Assembly: GCA_037074705.1 (NCBI GenBank)
Contig: CM073590.1
Coordinates: forward strand, 161,818,746-161,882,745
Direction of reading: 5' to 3'
DNA from: Zhengitettix transpicula
Taxonomy: Eukaryota; Arthropoda; Insecta; Orthoptera; Tetrigidae
Length of the DNA: 64,000 bases
A model generated the notes under the pieces. It made no database searches. It was not told the DNA's origin and saw only the letters and a list, made by a program, of their open reading frames with translations. The translations under genes were made by a program, and so were the position numbers. Below, piece after piece: positions 35,579 through 45,885 of this stretch. Position 1 is the first letter of the stretch. Every line of letters begins with the position of its first letter.

Positions 35579-36149
35579 ATGGATCGTAGACAGGGCACAA
35601 AATCTTGTTGTTTGACAATTTCTAATGTCTCCTCTCCCAGTTCACAAACTTTCTTATTTCCATGACCCGGCCCCGGCTTTGTAAATTTTACTGCCTCCTT
35701 TGACCGCTCTCACGAAACGGATTACAACCTAAGGACCCACGTTCTAAAATAAAACGCATCAGAGATGCCTCCAATAGGATTTCAAGTATTTAGTCGTGGT
35801 CATGAATTTAAATGAATATGACGCTAAATTAGCTTACAGATTGGCAAATTGTTAATTTATAATTGTGTAAAACGGGTGAAGTTTTTTCCCCTGCGTGGAT
35901 TTTCACGATATTTCAAATCGGCACAAAAGAAAATGAAACAAACAGATGTATATTATTTCATTTAAATTGTATTGATGGGCGAGGTTGAAGTGACGAAGAC
36001 ATACAGGCATTCTTCATAAAGGACGATTGAAACAAAATACACATGAAATTAAATTAACTCAACAGAAATTTTAACAGAAATATGATTGAAACCAAAAATT
36101 ATAATATTAATATATATATATAAATAATCTAATTCTCTCAAGATAAATG

Positions 36150-36900
36150 TTATCAAACTTTTGTCTTCATACTTTACGGTACTCACCAAACCTTTGACCA
36201 GTTTTCAGTCTCTTCTGATCACATTATTTACTTCATCCAACATCCTTAATTGCATCATCTATATTCTCTGATTACTGCCTTTCCCTGTTATTCTTGCCCT
36301 GCATTGAAATGACCAAACCTAGGAGTCTCATTATGTGTGTTACCAACTTAGTTTGTCTATAAATACTTCTTCCCAAAATTGTGTGCCCTAAAAATTTCAC
36401 ATTCCTACTTTTCTCAGTTTATTCAATTTACTGTACTTTTCTGTAGCACCCTATATCAAAACCTTTAGATTCTACTTTCAGGTCTTCAAACAGCCCACGT
36501 TTCACATATAATTTCAAAAACTGTTTCCACAATATAATTTCAAATTTTGGAGAGACTTCTTTAAAAAATACTCTATTAGTTTTTGCTATCTTATTTACTT
36601 TGCTCATTCTTTGCAATCTGGCTCACAAAATAGCTGAACTTATTCTCCTTTTTTTTCCATATTTGATTCTACTTTCATATTAGTTGGGTCTTTATTTTTC
36701 TGTTTGCTGATAATCATTACTTTGGGTTTGCCTTAAATATTTAATTATCTTCTATTGGAGTAAGTTTTCCAATCCTTGTAACTTTTTCAAATTTCTGAGA
36801 ATAGGGAGAATATCATCTGCAAATTTTAGCAGTGGAATTATTAGTATTCATAATTTAATTTATGTAGCAAATTATTTTACTGCTTCTTCATCCATAAGTT
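36150..36900 (-). pseudogene. RTE-like LINE remnant
   Basis: Minus-strand translation shows LKFADDILPILRNLKKLQGL (36760-36835). Further downstream come KFLGHTILGRSIYRQ and a DDAIKDVG stretch (36210-36380), the FADD box and C-terminal GH.(I/L)R..., DDIK pattern typical of RTE/BovB-type ORFs. Frames shift repeatedly. The fit of the C-terminal part is only moderate. Confidence 0.45.
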
Positions 36901-38317
36901 AAACAGATGATTTCATCTTTCTTCTCCAATGACTATTTTAACTTAGTTTCATATATGTTGAATATTCGTCTTCTTTCAATGCACTTTCATTGATGAGCAA
37001 AACATATTAGGTCCAATAAAATTTTTGATTAATCTTGAAACAGATTAAGCTTTTGAAGTTTTGTCAACTGACAAGTGCAGTTGTGTCACTCTAGGCTCTT
37101 ATTTAATTAATAAATCACTTAATATATTTAGGTATCTATACAAATAATGGTTGAAATTATAATTATGTACATAAAATAATGTATTTGTGTTTACATATTG
37201 ATGAGTTGTAAGTCATCAGTTTTACAGCTTCGTGACAGTATATGAATACATAGAATGATTTATAATTTATAATTTAGATGTCAAGGAAATGTTGAGATTT
37301 AGTAACATTAGGTAAAACAATTCTATTTCATATGTATATTTCATTCCAATAACAAATCATCAGTTAAATAACTTTTGTATTAATTAATTAATTAAAAGTA
37401 GAATTATATAAACACTTGTGTCTTGATGTATATAATTTCATCATAACTTAATTCAACAGAGAAACAAATAACAATGAACAACAGAATTAAAATAATTTAA
37501 ATTTTTGTATTAACAAAATGTAAGTTTTTTCACCACATTTTGAAGAAACTAAACAAATTAATAAATAAATGTATCAATAACAAAGTATCAACATATAAAG
37601 TTTGATCAAACCTTAACCAAATTTCTCAACAACTGCAAACATGTTATCAATAAACAATATAATAATTTAATTTAACACATAAATAAATAACATTTACAAA
37701 TTAATTTAAAACAATTTCAATTTGTAGTATTTTAACATAGTGTAAGTATCTTGAAAAAATTAAATAATAAATAAATATTGAAATAACAAATAACATTTGA
37801 TAAAACTATAACAACAGGGTTTAACAATTTGAAAATGAAAACTTCTACACACCAAGTAAAGGCACGGCTTATATATAATAACTGTAATAAAATACAGAAA
37901 CCATAAATGTGTCAACTAGGCTTACCATTTTTAAATTACTGATTTATTGCTTTATTAATGTCAAAATACTTTACTATTTCAAAAAAGACATACTTGTTCA
38001 AACTCTTCCACATTATCCTTTAGCGTGTTCTCTTCTTTTTATTTGGAGGACCATTACTAGTACTTTTCCTTTTCTTTGTACTAAAATTAACACTCTGAAA
38101 TGAAATGAACATCATTTATATAAAAATTACTACTGGATCATACAGTAAAATACTCTAGTTGAAAGAAAATGATTTAATCATTCCAAAACCTTAATTATTT
38201 TTTGGATCTATGATTTTAAAAAAAAAGTTTCCTCTCACACATGAATATAGCTAAGCCATAATAGGTAATATCATAATAGAAGTTTTCTATGTCCCCTGGT
38301 CTGGAACAGAAATTCAA
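36901..38317. other. Very AT-rich DNA, no gene seen
   Basis: Long poly-A/T-biased stretches; nothing recognised. Confidence 0.45.
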
Positions 38318-40165
38318 ATGGCAATTGTGATTGATACTAACGACCCTATAAAGTCAGGACTTGATGACTGTTATTCCATGGAATCAATTATGCACATAAA
38401 ATCTGTTGAACTAAAACTGATATGGGACAGTAGAATTAGAGTTAAAGGTAATGATTCCAGATCCACTTTGAATACTAATGTTTTAGTTTTAATGTTAGAG
38501 TTTAGCGAATCTTTGACAGATATTGTACAACAGATAAGTAAAACTAAAAGGACTGTGATAATTGGTAACAAGAGCTTAAGAAAAATTTGATGCTAACAAA
38601 TTAGTAGGAATACCGAAAGTAGCCTCGCTACATGTGTATAGACTTGCTCCTAACATGAAACTTGAATCTGTAAATGAATATCTTAAACCCCAGTTTCCAG
38701 AAATTACCAGAGAAAATATTTCATCAAGAAATCCAGATATTTAACAATGCGAACCATTGTAAGCAAAAAGCAATGATGCTGCTTAAAATTTATAAGGTGA
38801 TTTACAATGAACAATTTTCCTGGAAATCGTTTATTAAGAAGATATTCTTAATTTTGTATTTAATTTAAAAAAATATAGATGAAATAATATCTATGACATT
38901 GACAGTGATTTAGTTTTATCAGTTATTTATAGTAAACTTGAACCTCTAACTCACTGTATTAATGTATATATAGCAGAATTTTCCCACAGTCTCTTAAGAG
39001 ATCCAAAGTTATTCCTCTTCTCAAGAGAGACTACCTGTCTAAATGAAAGAACTATACACCAATATCCATTATTCCGATGTTTTCAAAGATATTGGAAATG
39101 GTAATAAAGACCAATTAACATTGTATTTTGAATCAAACAATTTGTTTACAAATTATCAATTTGGTTTCCGGACCGGTTTATCAACTGTGGCTTCAGACGA
39201 AAATTTAGTATCATCAGTTTTGTATGGCTTTGAGAATCATCTTTGTACTGAATAAGTTCTTTGTGACCTATTGAAAGCTTTCAACTGTCTCCCATGAAAC
39301 TATACTTTCCAAACTTATTATGGAATTAGAGATAAGAAGCTTGAGATGTTCAGAAGCTATTTTAAAAACTGTTCACAAGTTACATACATTAACAGTAGGT
39401 ACTCTACGAAGTTGACGTTACCTTTGGAGTACCTCTTAGGGCCCATTCTTTTTAAAATTATGATTAACGGTTTACCATTCAATTTAAATTGGAGTCAATA
39501 TTGTTTGTCAATGATATGTCTCTCTTTTCTGAGTGAATGGCTCCTGTGCTCTCAAACATTTAATGAATTTTTTCTTGAATGTCACAGCTGAGTGGTACAA
39601 AGAGTAAACTACTGAAGTCCCTAATGGTCCTGTTAAGCTTCTTGGTATTACCGTCAATTCAAGACACATTTGATTCACACATTGACTCCATCTGCATTAA
39701 ACTATCTCATGCCAATTATTAACTGCATGAATACCATGCATGTTTCCATAGTATACGATCTTACAGTGTACACCTATGGGAGAATAGAGCAAGGTTGGAA
39801 AGATCCTTATTCTACAGAAAAGAGCGATACGAATATTCACGGGTTCTAAATATAATCATTACTGTAGACCATTATTTGGTCCCAAAATTATAATTATAAA
39901 TCCCTGTTAACTATGAAGATGAACCTTGATAACTCTGACCTTCATCTCCCCAATCGTAACTATGCCACCAGATTTAATTATCACATTGTGACACCTAATG
40001 TAAGATTAAGTAAAACTAAACAGTAGTTTCATTCAATCTCAATTTATCTGTTTAATAGATTACCCAAGGATGCTCATTCCATAGGATTAAATGTGTTCAA
40101 AATCTCAATTAAAAAATGGTTAATTAAAAATCCTTTCTATTCGTTATATGAATGTAATCCAAATA
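38318..40165 (+). pseudogene. Internally deleted non-LTR retrotransposon
   Basis: A 90-codon ORF (38318-38590) and ANKLVGIPKVASLHVYRLAP (about 38586-38650) fit the N-terminal ORF of a LINE. From 38980 RT motifs follow: FESNNLFTNYQFGFRTGLST, LCDLLKAFNC, GIRDKKLEMFRSYFKN, LLGPILFKIMINGLPFN. The C-terminal part reads NRNYATRFNYHIVTPN and LIKKWLIKNPFYS-like sequence near 40100-40160. A large part of ORF2 is missing and stops are frequent. The RT resembles arthropod LINEs of the Jockey/CR1 assemblage. Confidence 0.65.
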
Positions 40166-40186
40166 TGTAATTTTAATTATTTATTA

Positions 40187-43100
40187 CTAGCTGGGTGCCC
40201 GGCGTTGCCCGAGATGTCATTTATCTATAACCATCAATATAACTCCAATTTTGGTTGCTTTTTCGCTATTTTTAAGTAAAGCTCCTTGAACCCTATCCCT
40301 AAATGTGCTCACCTCCCAAGCCGAAGGGGGATGAAGTCATTGACTAAATATATCGGCCATTTTTACATGTTAGAAGATGACCACCCCCATAAATGTGCGA
40401 TAATGAAAAAGAATGTATTCCACGCAAAAATCGGCCGATTACATTGTCTGAAAATTTCTTGTCCCGCCCACCACCTCACAAACCCGTCGCGTTACCCATG
40501 TTGTCACAATTAGATTCAGCGACATTCATAGTCTCTGAATTGATTCTAATCTCTTTACTTAATGTACCTCCACCCCACCCCTAAGCTTGCTCCCCTCACA
40601 GGGGTTAAATTATACACCAAGAACATTGGTATAAATACTATAAAAGTAATTAACCCCAGGAAATAATTATCGTAAATATCGACCGTTTAACATGTTTGAA
40701 AATTTCCACCCCTGACTACTCCCGCTTCGGGGACTTAAACGGTTAAGTTTAATGTCATAATTAAACTCAGTGACAATACCAATAGTTTCTGCTTTCTTTT
40801 TAATTAATGCCACTTCACGCTCACCCTTAAGGGTGCACCCTTCCGAGTCCAAAAGGGGCTGAAATTATACACAGAGAACATGTAGGGAAATTTTATTAAT
40901 CTAATTAATCCTGAAATATATTTAATCGACACAAAAAACAGCCGGTCAACTCACCCCGACCCAGCCGATACCCGCGCGTTGCCCAGATTGTCATAAATAA
41001 ATTCAGCGACATCAATTACCTTCGATTTGACTCAAATCTCGGTTGTTTTCCCGTTATTTTTAAGGAAATCCCCTCCCCCCCCCACCTCTATCATGCCTAC
41101 AAACACATCGGTAGAAATCCTATCAACGTCAATGGTCCCGGCATTTTTTTATTCCACGCTAATACTGATGATTTAACATGTTTGAAAAATTCTACCCCGT
41201 CCATTTCCGCCTCAGGGGATTAAATAGGTAATTGAATATCATCTCAGATAACATCGGTTGAAACACTGTGTCTTTGATTCCTAAAAAAATTTATCTTGCT
41301 AAATATTCTCTGTTTTAGCATGTTTGAAGTTCCCACCCACTCCCCTAAGTGTGCTTCTATCTCATGCCGAAAGGGGTTATATTTTACAAACAACATCGGT
41401 ATACATATTATCAATGTCATTGACCTCACCAATTAATTATTTAACACAAATATCGATCGTTTAACATGTTAGAAAATTTCCACTCCTATCCACCCCATCC
41501 ACTCCCGCTCCTTGGGGTTAAATGGCCAATTGGATGCTATAATTGAACTGGGCGACATCCATAACCTTAGATTTGACTCCAATCTCGGTTGTATTCACAT
41601 TATTTTACTGTCCCTGGGAGGTTAATTGCTAGTTTATAGCATAATTAAACTCAGCGTTATCCATAACTTTGCTTTTGACTCCAGTCTCGTTTGTATGCAA
41701 ATTAGTTTTTTGTAATATTTCTCCACCCCATCCCCTACAGTTCTCCATTCCCATGCCGTAAAATGTTGAAATTTTACTCACATACATAGGTACAAACCCT
41801 ATTAATCACTTTTACCCGGAAAATATTTATCCGACTCAAATATCGGCTGTGTTAGCATGTATGAAGATTTACACCCCCAACCACCCCCGCTTGGGAGACT
41901 TAAACGGCAACTTGAATATGAGAATTAAACTCACGGACAACCATAACCCTGGATTTGAGTCCAATCTCGATTGTGTTTGCGTTATTATTATATAAATCTA
42001 CTCCACCCCCACCCTTAAGAGTGCTCCACTCCAAATCCCGAAAGAGGTTATATTAAACATATGGAACATGTAGAGAAATATAATAGATTTCAGGGATCAG
42101 AAAAATATTTATTCGACACAAATATAGACTGCTTAACATGTTTCAAAATTTCAACCCCCGTCCATCCCCACTTGGGGAAGTTAAACTGTAACTTAAATGT
42201 TATAATTAAACACAGTAACAAATATAACCCCGGGTTCGACTTGAAATGTGTTTGCGTTATTTCATGTAATGCCACTCCACCCCCAACTCTTAAGGGTGCA
42301 CCACTCCCATGCCTAAAAGAAGTTGAAATTATACACATATGAAGTGAAATTTTATAAATGCTATTGATCCAGAATTATATTGATTCGACGCAAAAATCGG
42401 CCGGTTAGAATGTTTGAAAATTTCTTTCCCCGCCCACCCCCTCTCATCACCGCTAATTCCCACTCACCCCCGTGAGTTTCTCAGTTTGTTATAAATAGTC
42501 TCAGCGACAACCATATCCCCCAATTTGACACGAATCAAGGTTTATATGAAACATCCCTCAACCCCCACACATAAGGGTGCTTCCCTCGCATGCCAAAAGG
42601 GGATGAAATTATACACACACAACATCAGTAGAAATACAACCAATATAATTAACCCAGAAAAATATTTATTAAATGCATATATCTGCCGTGTTTGCATGTT
42701 CCAAAATTTCCACCCCGCTACCCTTGCATCTGAGGGTTGCCAAGTTGAATGTCATAACTAAAATCGATTTGACTCCAATATTGGTGGTATTCGCGTTATT
42801 TTTCTGTAAAGCAACTCCACCCCAAATCCTATGGGTGCCCTTTTCCCAGGGCATAGGAGATGAAAATTATATTCAGATAACATCGGTAGAAACATTATCA
42901 ATATCTTTGACCCTAAAAATATTTATCCAAGTCTAATCCTGGCTGTTTTAGCATGTTTTAATATTTCCACCACTGTCTACCCCCGCTTCTGTTTGTTTCC
43001 TGGTCGCAAAGAACACGTGTACGAAATTTGGTGAAATTTGATCCACCGGTATAGAGTTGTATTTTACACCCCAAACACTAAGGCTGCTCTTTCCCCAGGG

Positions 43101-43460
43101 TGTAGAGGATGAAAATTATATTCAGATAACATCGGTAGAAACACCATCAATATCTGTAACCCCTAAAAATATTTATCCGACCGAAATATCGACTGTTTTA
43201 GCATGTTTAAATATTTCCACCCGTCTCACCCCAACAGTCGGTAGAAACACTATCAATATCTGTGACACCAAAAAATATTTTACTGAATGAAATATCGACT
43301 ATTTTAAAATGTTTAAATATTTCCACCCCCGCTTCTGGGGGTGGTAGACGCGTCTCACCCCAACAGGGTTTGTTTGCTGGTCACAAAGAACACGTGTAAG
43401 AAATTTGGTGAAATTTGCTCCACCGGTGTAGATTTGTATAATGAACATACAAATATATAT
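40187..43460 (+). repeat. Degenerate satellite-like array within an interspersed repeat
   Basis: About 11 diverged units of roughly 150-350 bp share an ordered set of blocks: TTTAACATGTTTGAAAATTT plus CCACCCC, a C-rich stretch, GGGG.TTAAA, GTCATAATTAAACTCAGCGACA, GATTTGACTCCAATCTCGGT, CACCCCTAAGGGTGC, GAAATTATACACA.AGAACAT and CGGTAGAAA..TATCAA. The array opens with ACTAGCTGGGTGCCCGGCGT, a head found on many arthropod interspersed repeats. It closes with AAATTTGGTGAAATTTG.TCCACCGGTGTAG, a tail of the same kind. No coding potential. It ends about 95 bp from the stop codon of the Nipped-B-like gene. Confidence 0.75.
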
Positions 43461-43554
43461 ACAAACATTTGTTTTCTTTTGTACTACGTTCTCTTGTCAA
43501 ATGAAACTAGGTTTTCAACATCACATTTTTCCTTAAAAATGGTACTATTATTCA

Positions 43555-43725
43555 CTATTCGGAAATTGTGTAGTCTTTTGTATTTATTGGTAATGATTTC
43601 AGCATATTTACTGTTATTTTTTGTTTATTCCTTTCATCAGATGGGACATAAGTACTATCCTTAGTTTCTTCACCACTCAAACTTGCATCAGAATCTTGTA
43701 GTTCTTCCTCCATCAGTTTTTTGAA
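43555..43725 (-). CDS. Nipped-B-like: Nipped-B/NIPBL-like gene, last exon (exon 7 in window)
   Basis: After the acceptor TATTTCTAG (43726-43727 = AG) the frame opens FKKLMEEELQDSDASLSGEE. This continues exon 6's RYLE into RYLEFKKLMEE, matching the QYLDFKLLMEHL segment of NIPBL. It then becomes acidic and polar (ERNKQKIT...) and ends at TAG 43555-43557, 57 codons including the stop. Known Nipped-B/NIPBL proteins extend well over 100 residues beyond this point. This one either ends early or splices again at an AACAGTAAAT donor-like site inside the exon. The minus strand has AATAAA within the exon; no better poly(A) signal was found before the satellite array. Confidence 0.75.
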   Translation of the reverse strand, partial: FKKLMEEELQDSDASLSGEETKDSTYVPSDERNKQKITVNMLKSLPINTKDYTISE

Positions 43726-43818
43726 CTAGAAATAACCATGGATATAAATGATGGAGAAAAACTTATTGTTATAAATTTGTTAATGAACCATTTTTGCCAA
43801 TGAAAGTATTATACTTAC

Positions 43819-43987
43819 TTCTAGATACCGCATAGCAAGATTCTTTTTCTCATTTGATTCAGACAGATTATCATTACCTGACAATCGCCACAATACAGAT
43901 GCAGGATTAAATTTGTATGACATGTTTCTACGTATAGGCTTATCATACAAATTCAGCGGTTCAGATGGTTTATATTTGACAAGTTTT
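43819..43987 (-). CDS. Nipped-B-like: Nipped-B-like gene, exon 6
   Basis: Acceptor TTCTTCTTTTTAG, donor GAA|GTAAGT. The frame reads (K)KLVKYKPSEPLNLYDKPIRR and ends LAMRYLE. It corresponds to the NIPBL block SKIQKYSPSESAKVYDKA..R, the clearest local match of the gene. The first base completes a lysine codon split across the intron. The intron to exon 7 is only 93 bp. Confidence 0.85.
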
Positions 43988-44104
43988 CTAAAAAGAAGAA
44001 AGCAAATTCAGAGCATACTTTATAAGCTAAATTTAATAAATGTAAAAATTTACACCTTCAATTGACTTTCAAACATTTATAAGTTACTTATGATTATGAA
44101 AATG

Positions 44105-44265
44105 TGCCAATTGGCATAATTTTATGGTTCTGAACATGAAATTCAAAAACATAATCATAGCCATCATCAAGGCTGTCATTTTGGAAATATATCCCCTCTG
44201 CAATGGAGAATGCATCAGCAATGTAAAGTATAAGGAGAGGAGGATCCTCCTGCATCGAGAGCTCA
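44105..44265 (-). other. Coding-like fragment inside intron 5
   Basis: Minus-strand frame reads FSIAEGIYFQNDSLDDGYDY then VFEFHVQNHKIMPIGTFS and a stop, with a natural protein composition and two CAG acceptor-like sites upstream. It cannot belong to the Nipped-B-like mRNA because exons 5 and 6 join in frame without it. Probably a fragment of another gene or element; unidentified. Confidence 0.3.
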
Positions 44266-44549
44266 TGATATTAGTGTATCATAACCAATTATTATGGCAT
44301 CAGATGAAAAACATATTCATGTTAAAACAAATTTAAATCAGCATAAAAAGTCAATAAAACATTGTATTCAGGCTATGTAGATACAGTAGTACCAAAATAC
44401 AAAAAAGGACAAAATCATGGATTATGAGTATAACTGTAACACTGTCTGAATGGAATTTGGAAAAATTTTCATCAAGAGGTCAAGTTGGAAATACATAATA
44501 ATCAACCTATAATTTGCAATGAAATCCAGCCCATTTGATAAAGAGTAAT

Positions 44550-44720
44550 TTTAAAAATATAAAACATCTGTTTAACACAGATAACTAATTAAATAAATAA
44601 ATAGCCCAATAACATACAAAAATAAGTGCTTAATTAAATACCACACAATATTGCTGCCATGTTACTTTCATCAAGTGATTCAAGAAACGCAAGAGCTGCA
44701 GTAATGCACCACACAAACCA
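44550..44720 (+). repeat. Dispersed repeat, copy 2 (pair with 32660-32830)
   Basis: Blocks AAAACATCTGTTTAACACAG, AAATAAATAGCCCAATAACA, AAATAAGTGCT and AACGCAAGAGCTGCAG occur in the same order as in copy 1. Located in intron 5. Confidence 0.55.
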
Positions 44721-44960
44721 TTTTACGAACTCAAAATCAAAGCTAAAATGTGTTTAAATGCAATGACAATGCAAAAGTAATGAGGGGTTATGTTAGCATT
44801 ACAATGAATAGTGGCATAGCATGGTGGGGACGACCAGTCCTGGGCGTCAAAATTTCAGTACTTCCCTAAACTTTGGATCATTTTGGACTTTAATACTTAA
44901 ATAAGGGGGCAGCAAATTTTTCTTCCACTATGAACAGCTGAAACCCACACACCACCACTG

Positions 44961-45130
44961 ACAATAAGGGATCATAGCCATTGTTGAGTTTCAAAGAATC
45001 AGTACGTATGTTAATTGCAGTGATGTTAAATTTAATAAGAAGCATTTCTGATTAAATTCTGGAATAGTTCCTGGTTTCAACATCTAAAATCTTAGCTTTT
45101 TGACAATAAAATGTATGTTTCAAGACTAAA
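44961..45130 (-). mobile_element. Penelope-like element 3' fragment
   Basis: AATAAGGGATCATAGCCATT through GTTGAGTTTC and AAAATCTTAGCTTTTTGACAA is the reverse complement of the 3' part of the PLE at the window start, diverged but alignable over about 160 bp. Only the C-terminal coding end and UTR survive. Confidence 0.65.
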
Positions 45131-45554
45131 GATGGTTTTGCCTGTTATTTGGCTATTTATTTATCTAAGACTAATTTTACTAAATATGATTGGTATCTAA
45201 CCCTGGTAATTTCACAATTTCAAAGGAGAAACATAGTACCACTAACACTGCCAACAAGTCTCCTGTAATAACAAGTCACCTTCTTCTCTACCAAATGTTA
45301 GTGAATTTAAAAGGTAGATAACTAAAAAGTAAACAGGGGCACATATACACACATGCAATGTATTGCTGTATTTCACATATTCAAACCAAATGGCCTCTTC
45401 GAAAATAAAATGCACATAACAGCTTCTTTCCACAACCACAATTTCTAGTCAATTATATGTCCTACCCCAGAACATTTATTGCAAATAATTTGATATAGTC
45501 AAACAAAGTAACATTAATAATTTTATAAACTATTATTACTCCCTGATTACTTAC

Positions 45555-45721
45555 TTTTCATCAATGTTGAATGCTTTTTTAATGTATTGCCTTAATAGCA
45601 AAAGTAACTCATATCTTTCTGATGATTTGATATAGTTTCGTAATGTTTCAAAAGACTCCGGTATTCTTTTCAGCAACAATTCTAGATTCTGCTTCTTTTT
45701 GCTTCCAACTGGTATTAAAGC
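45555..45721 (-). CDS. Nipped-B-like: Nipped-B-like gene, exon 5
   Basis: Acceptor AAATTTCAG, donor AA|GTAAGT. The frame ALIPVGSKKKQNLELLLKRI ... YELLLLLRQYIKKAFNIDE leads into exon 6. LLLLLRQYIKKAFNIDEK corresponds to the LLLLMLKQHLKNL.GFSDSK helix of NIPBL. The preceding part replaces a much longer, serine/acidic linker of the human protein with about 35 residues. Confidence 0.85.
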
Positions 45722-45805
45722 CTGAAATTTAACTTACATTACTTTAATTCATTTATGAAAAATAATTTTCACACATAAGTAATAATCCTGTATTTTAAAT
45801 TAATA

Positions 45806-45820
45806 ATATATATATGTATA

Positions 45821-45872
<52 letters not shown>
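45806..45872. repeat. (AT)n microsatellite at left edge of PLE pair
   Basis: AT tract with a few G interruptions. It meets the PLE end at TTAATTGTAATAGTG. Confidence 0.95.
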
Positions 45873-45877
<5 letters not shown>

Positions 45878-45885
45878 TGTAATAG

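Noticed and set aside
42061..43290. Cysteine-containing ORFs of 60-93 codons
   Set aside because: They fall within the degenerate satellite array and recur in different frames unit by unit.
40187..43460. CRISPR array
   Set aside because: Units are hundreds of bases long and degenerate, without short identical repeats or unique spacers, in a eukaryotic genome.
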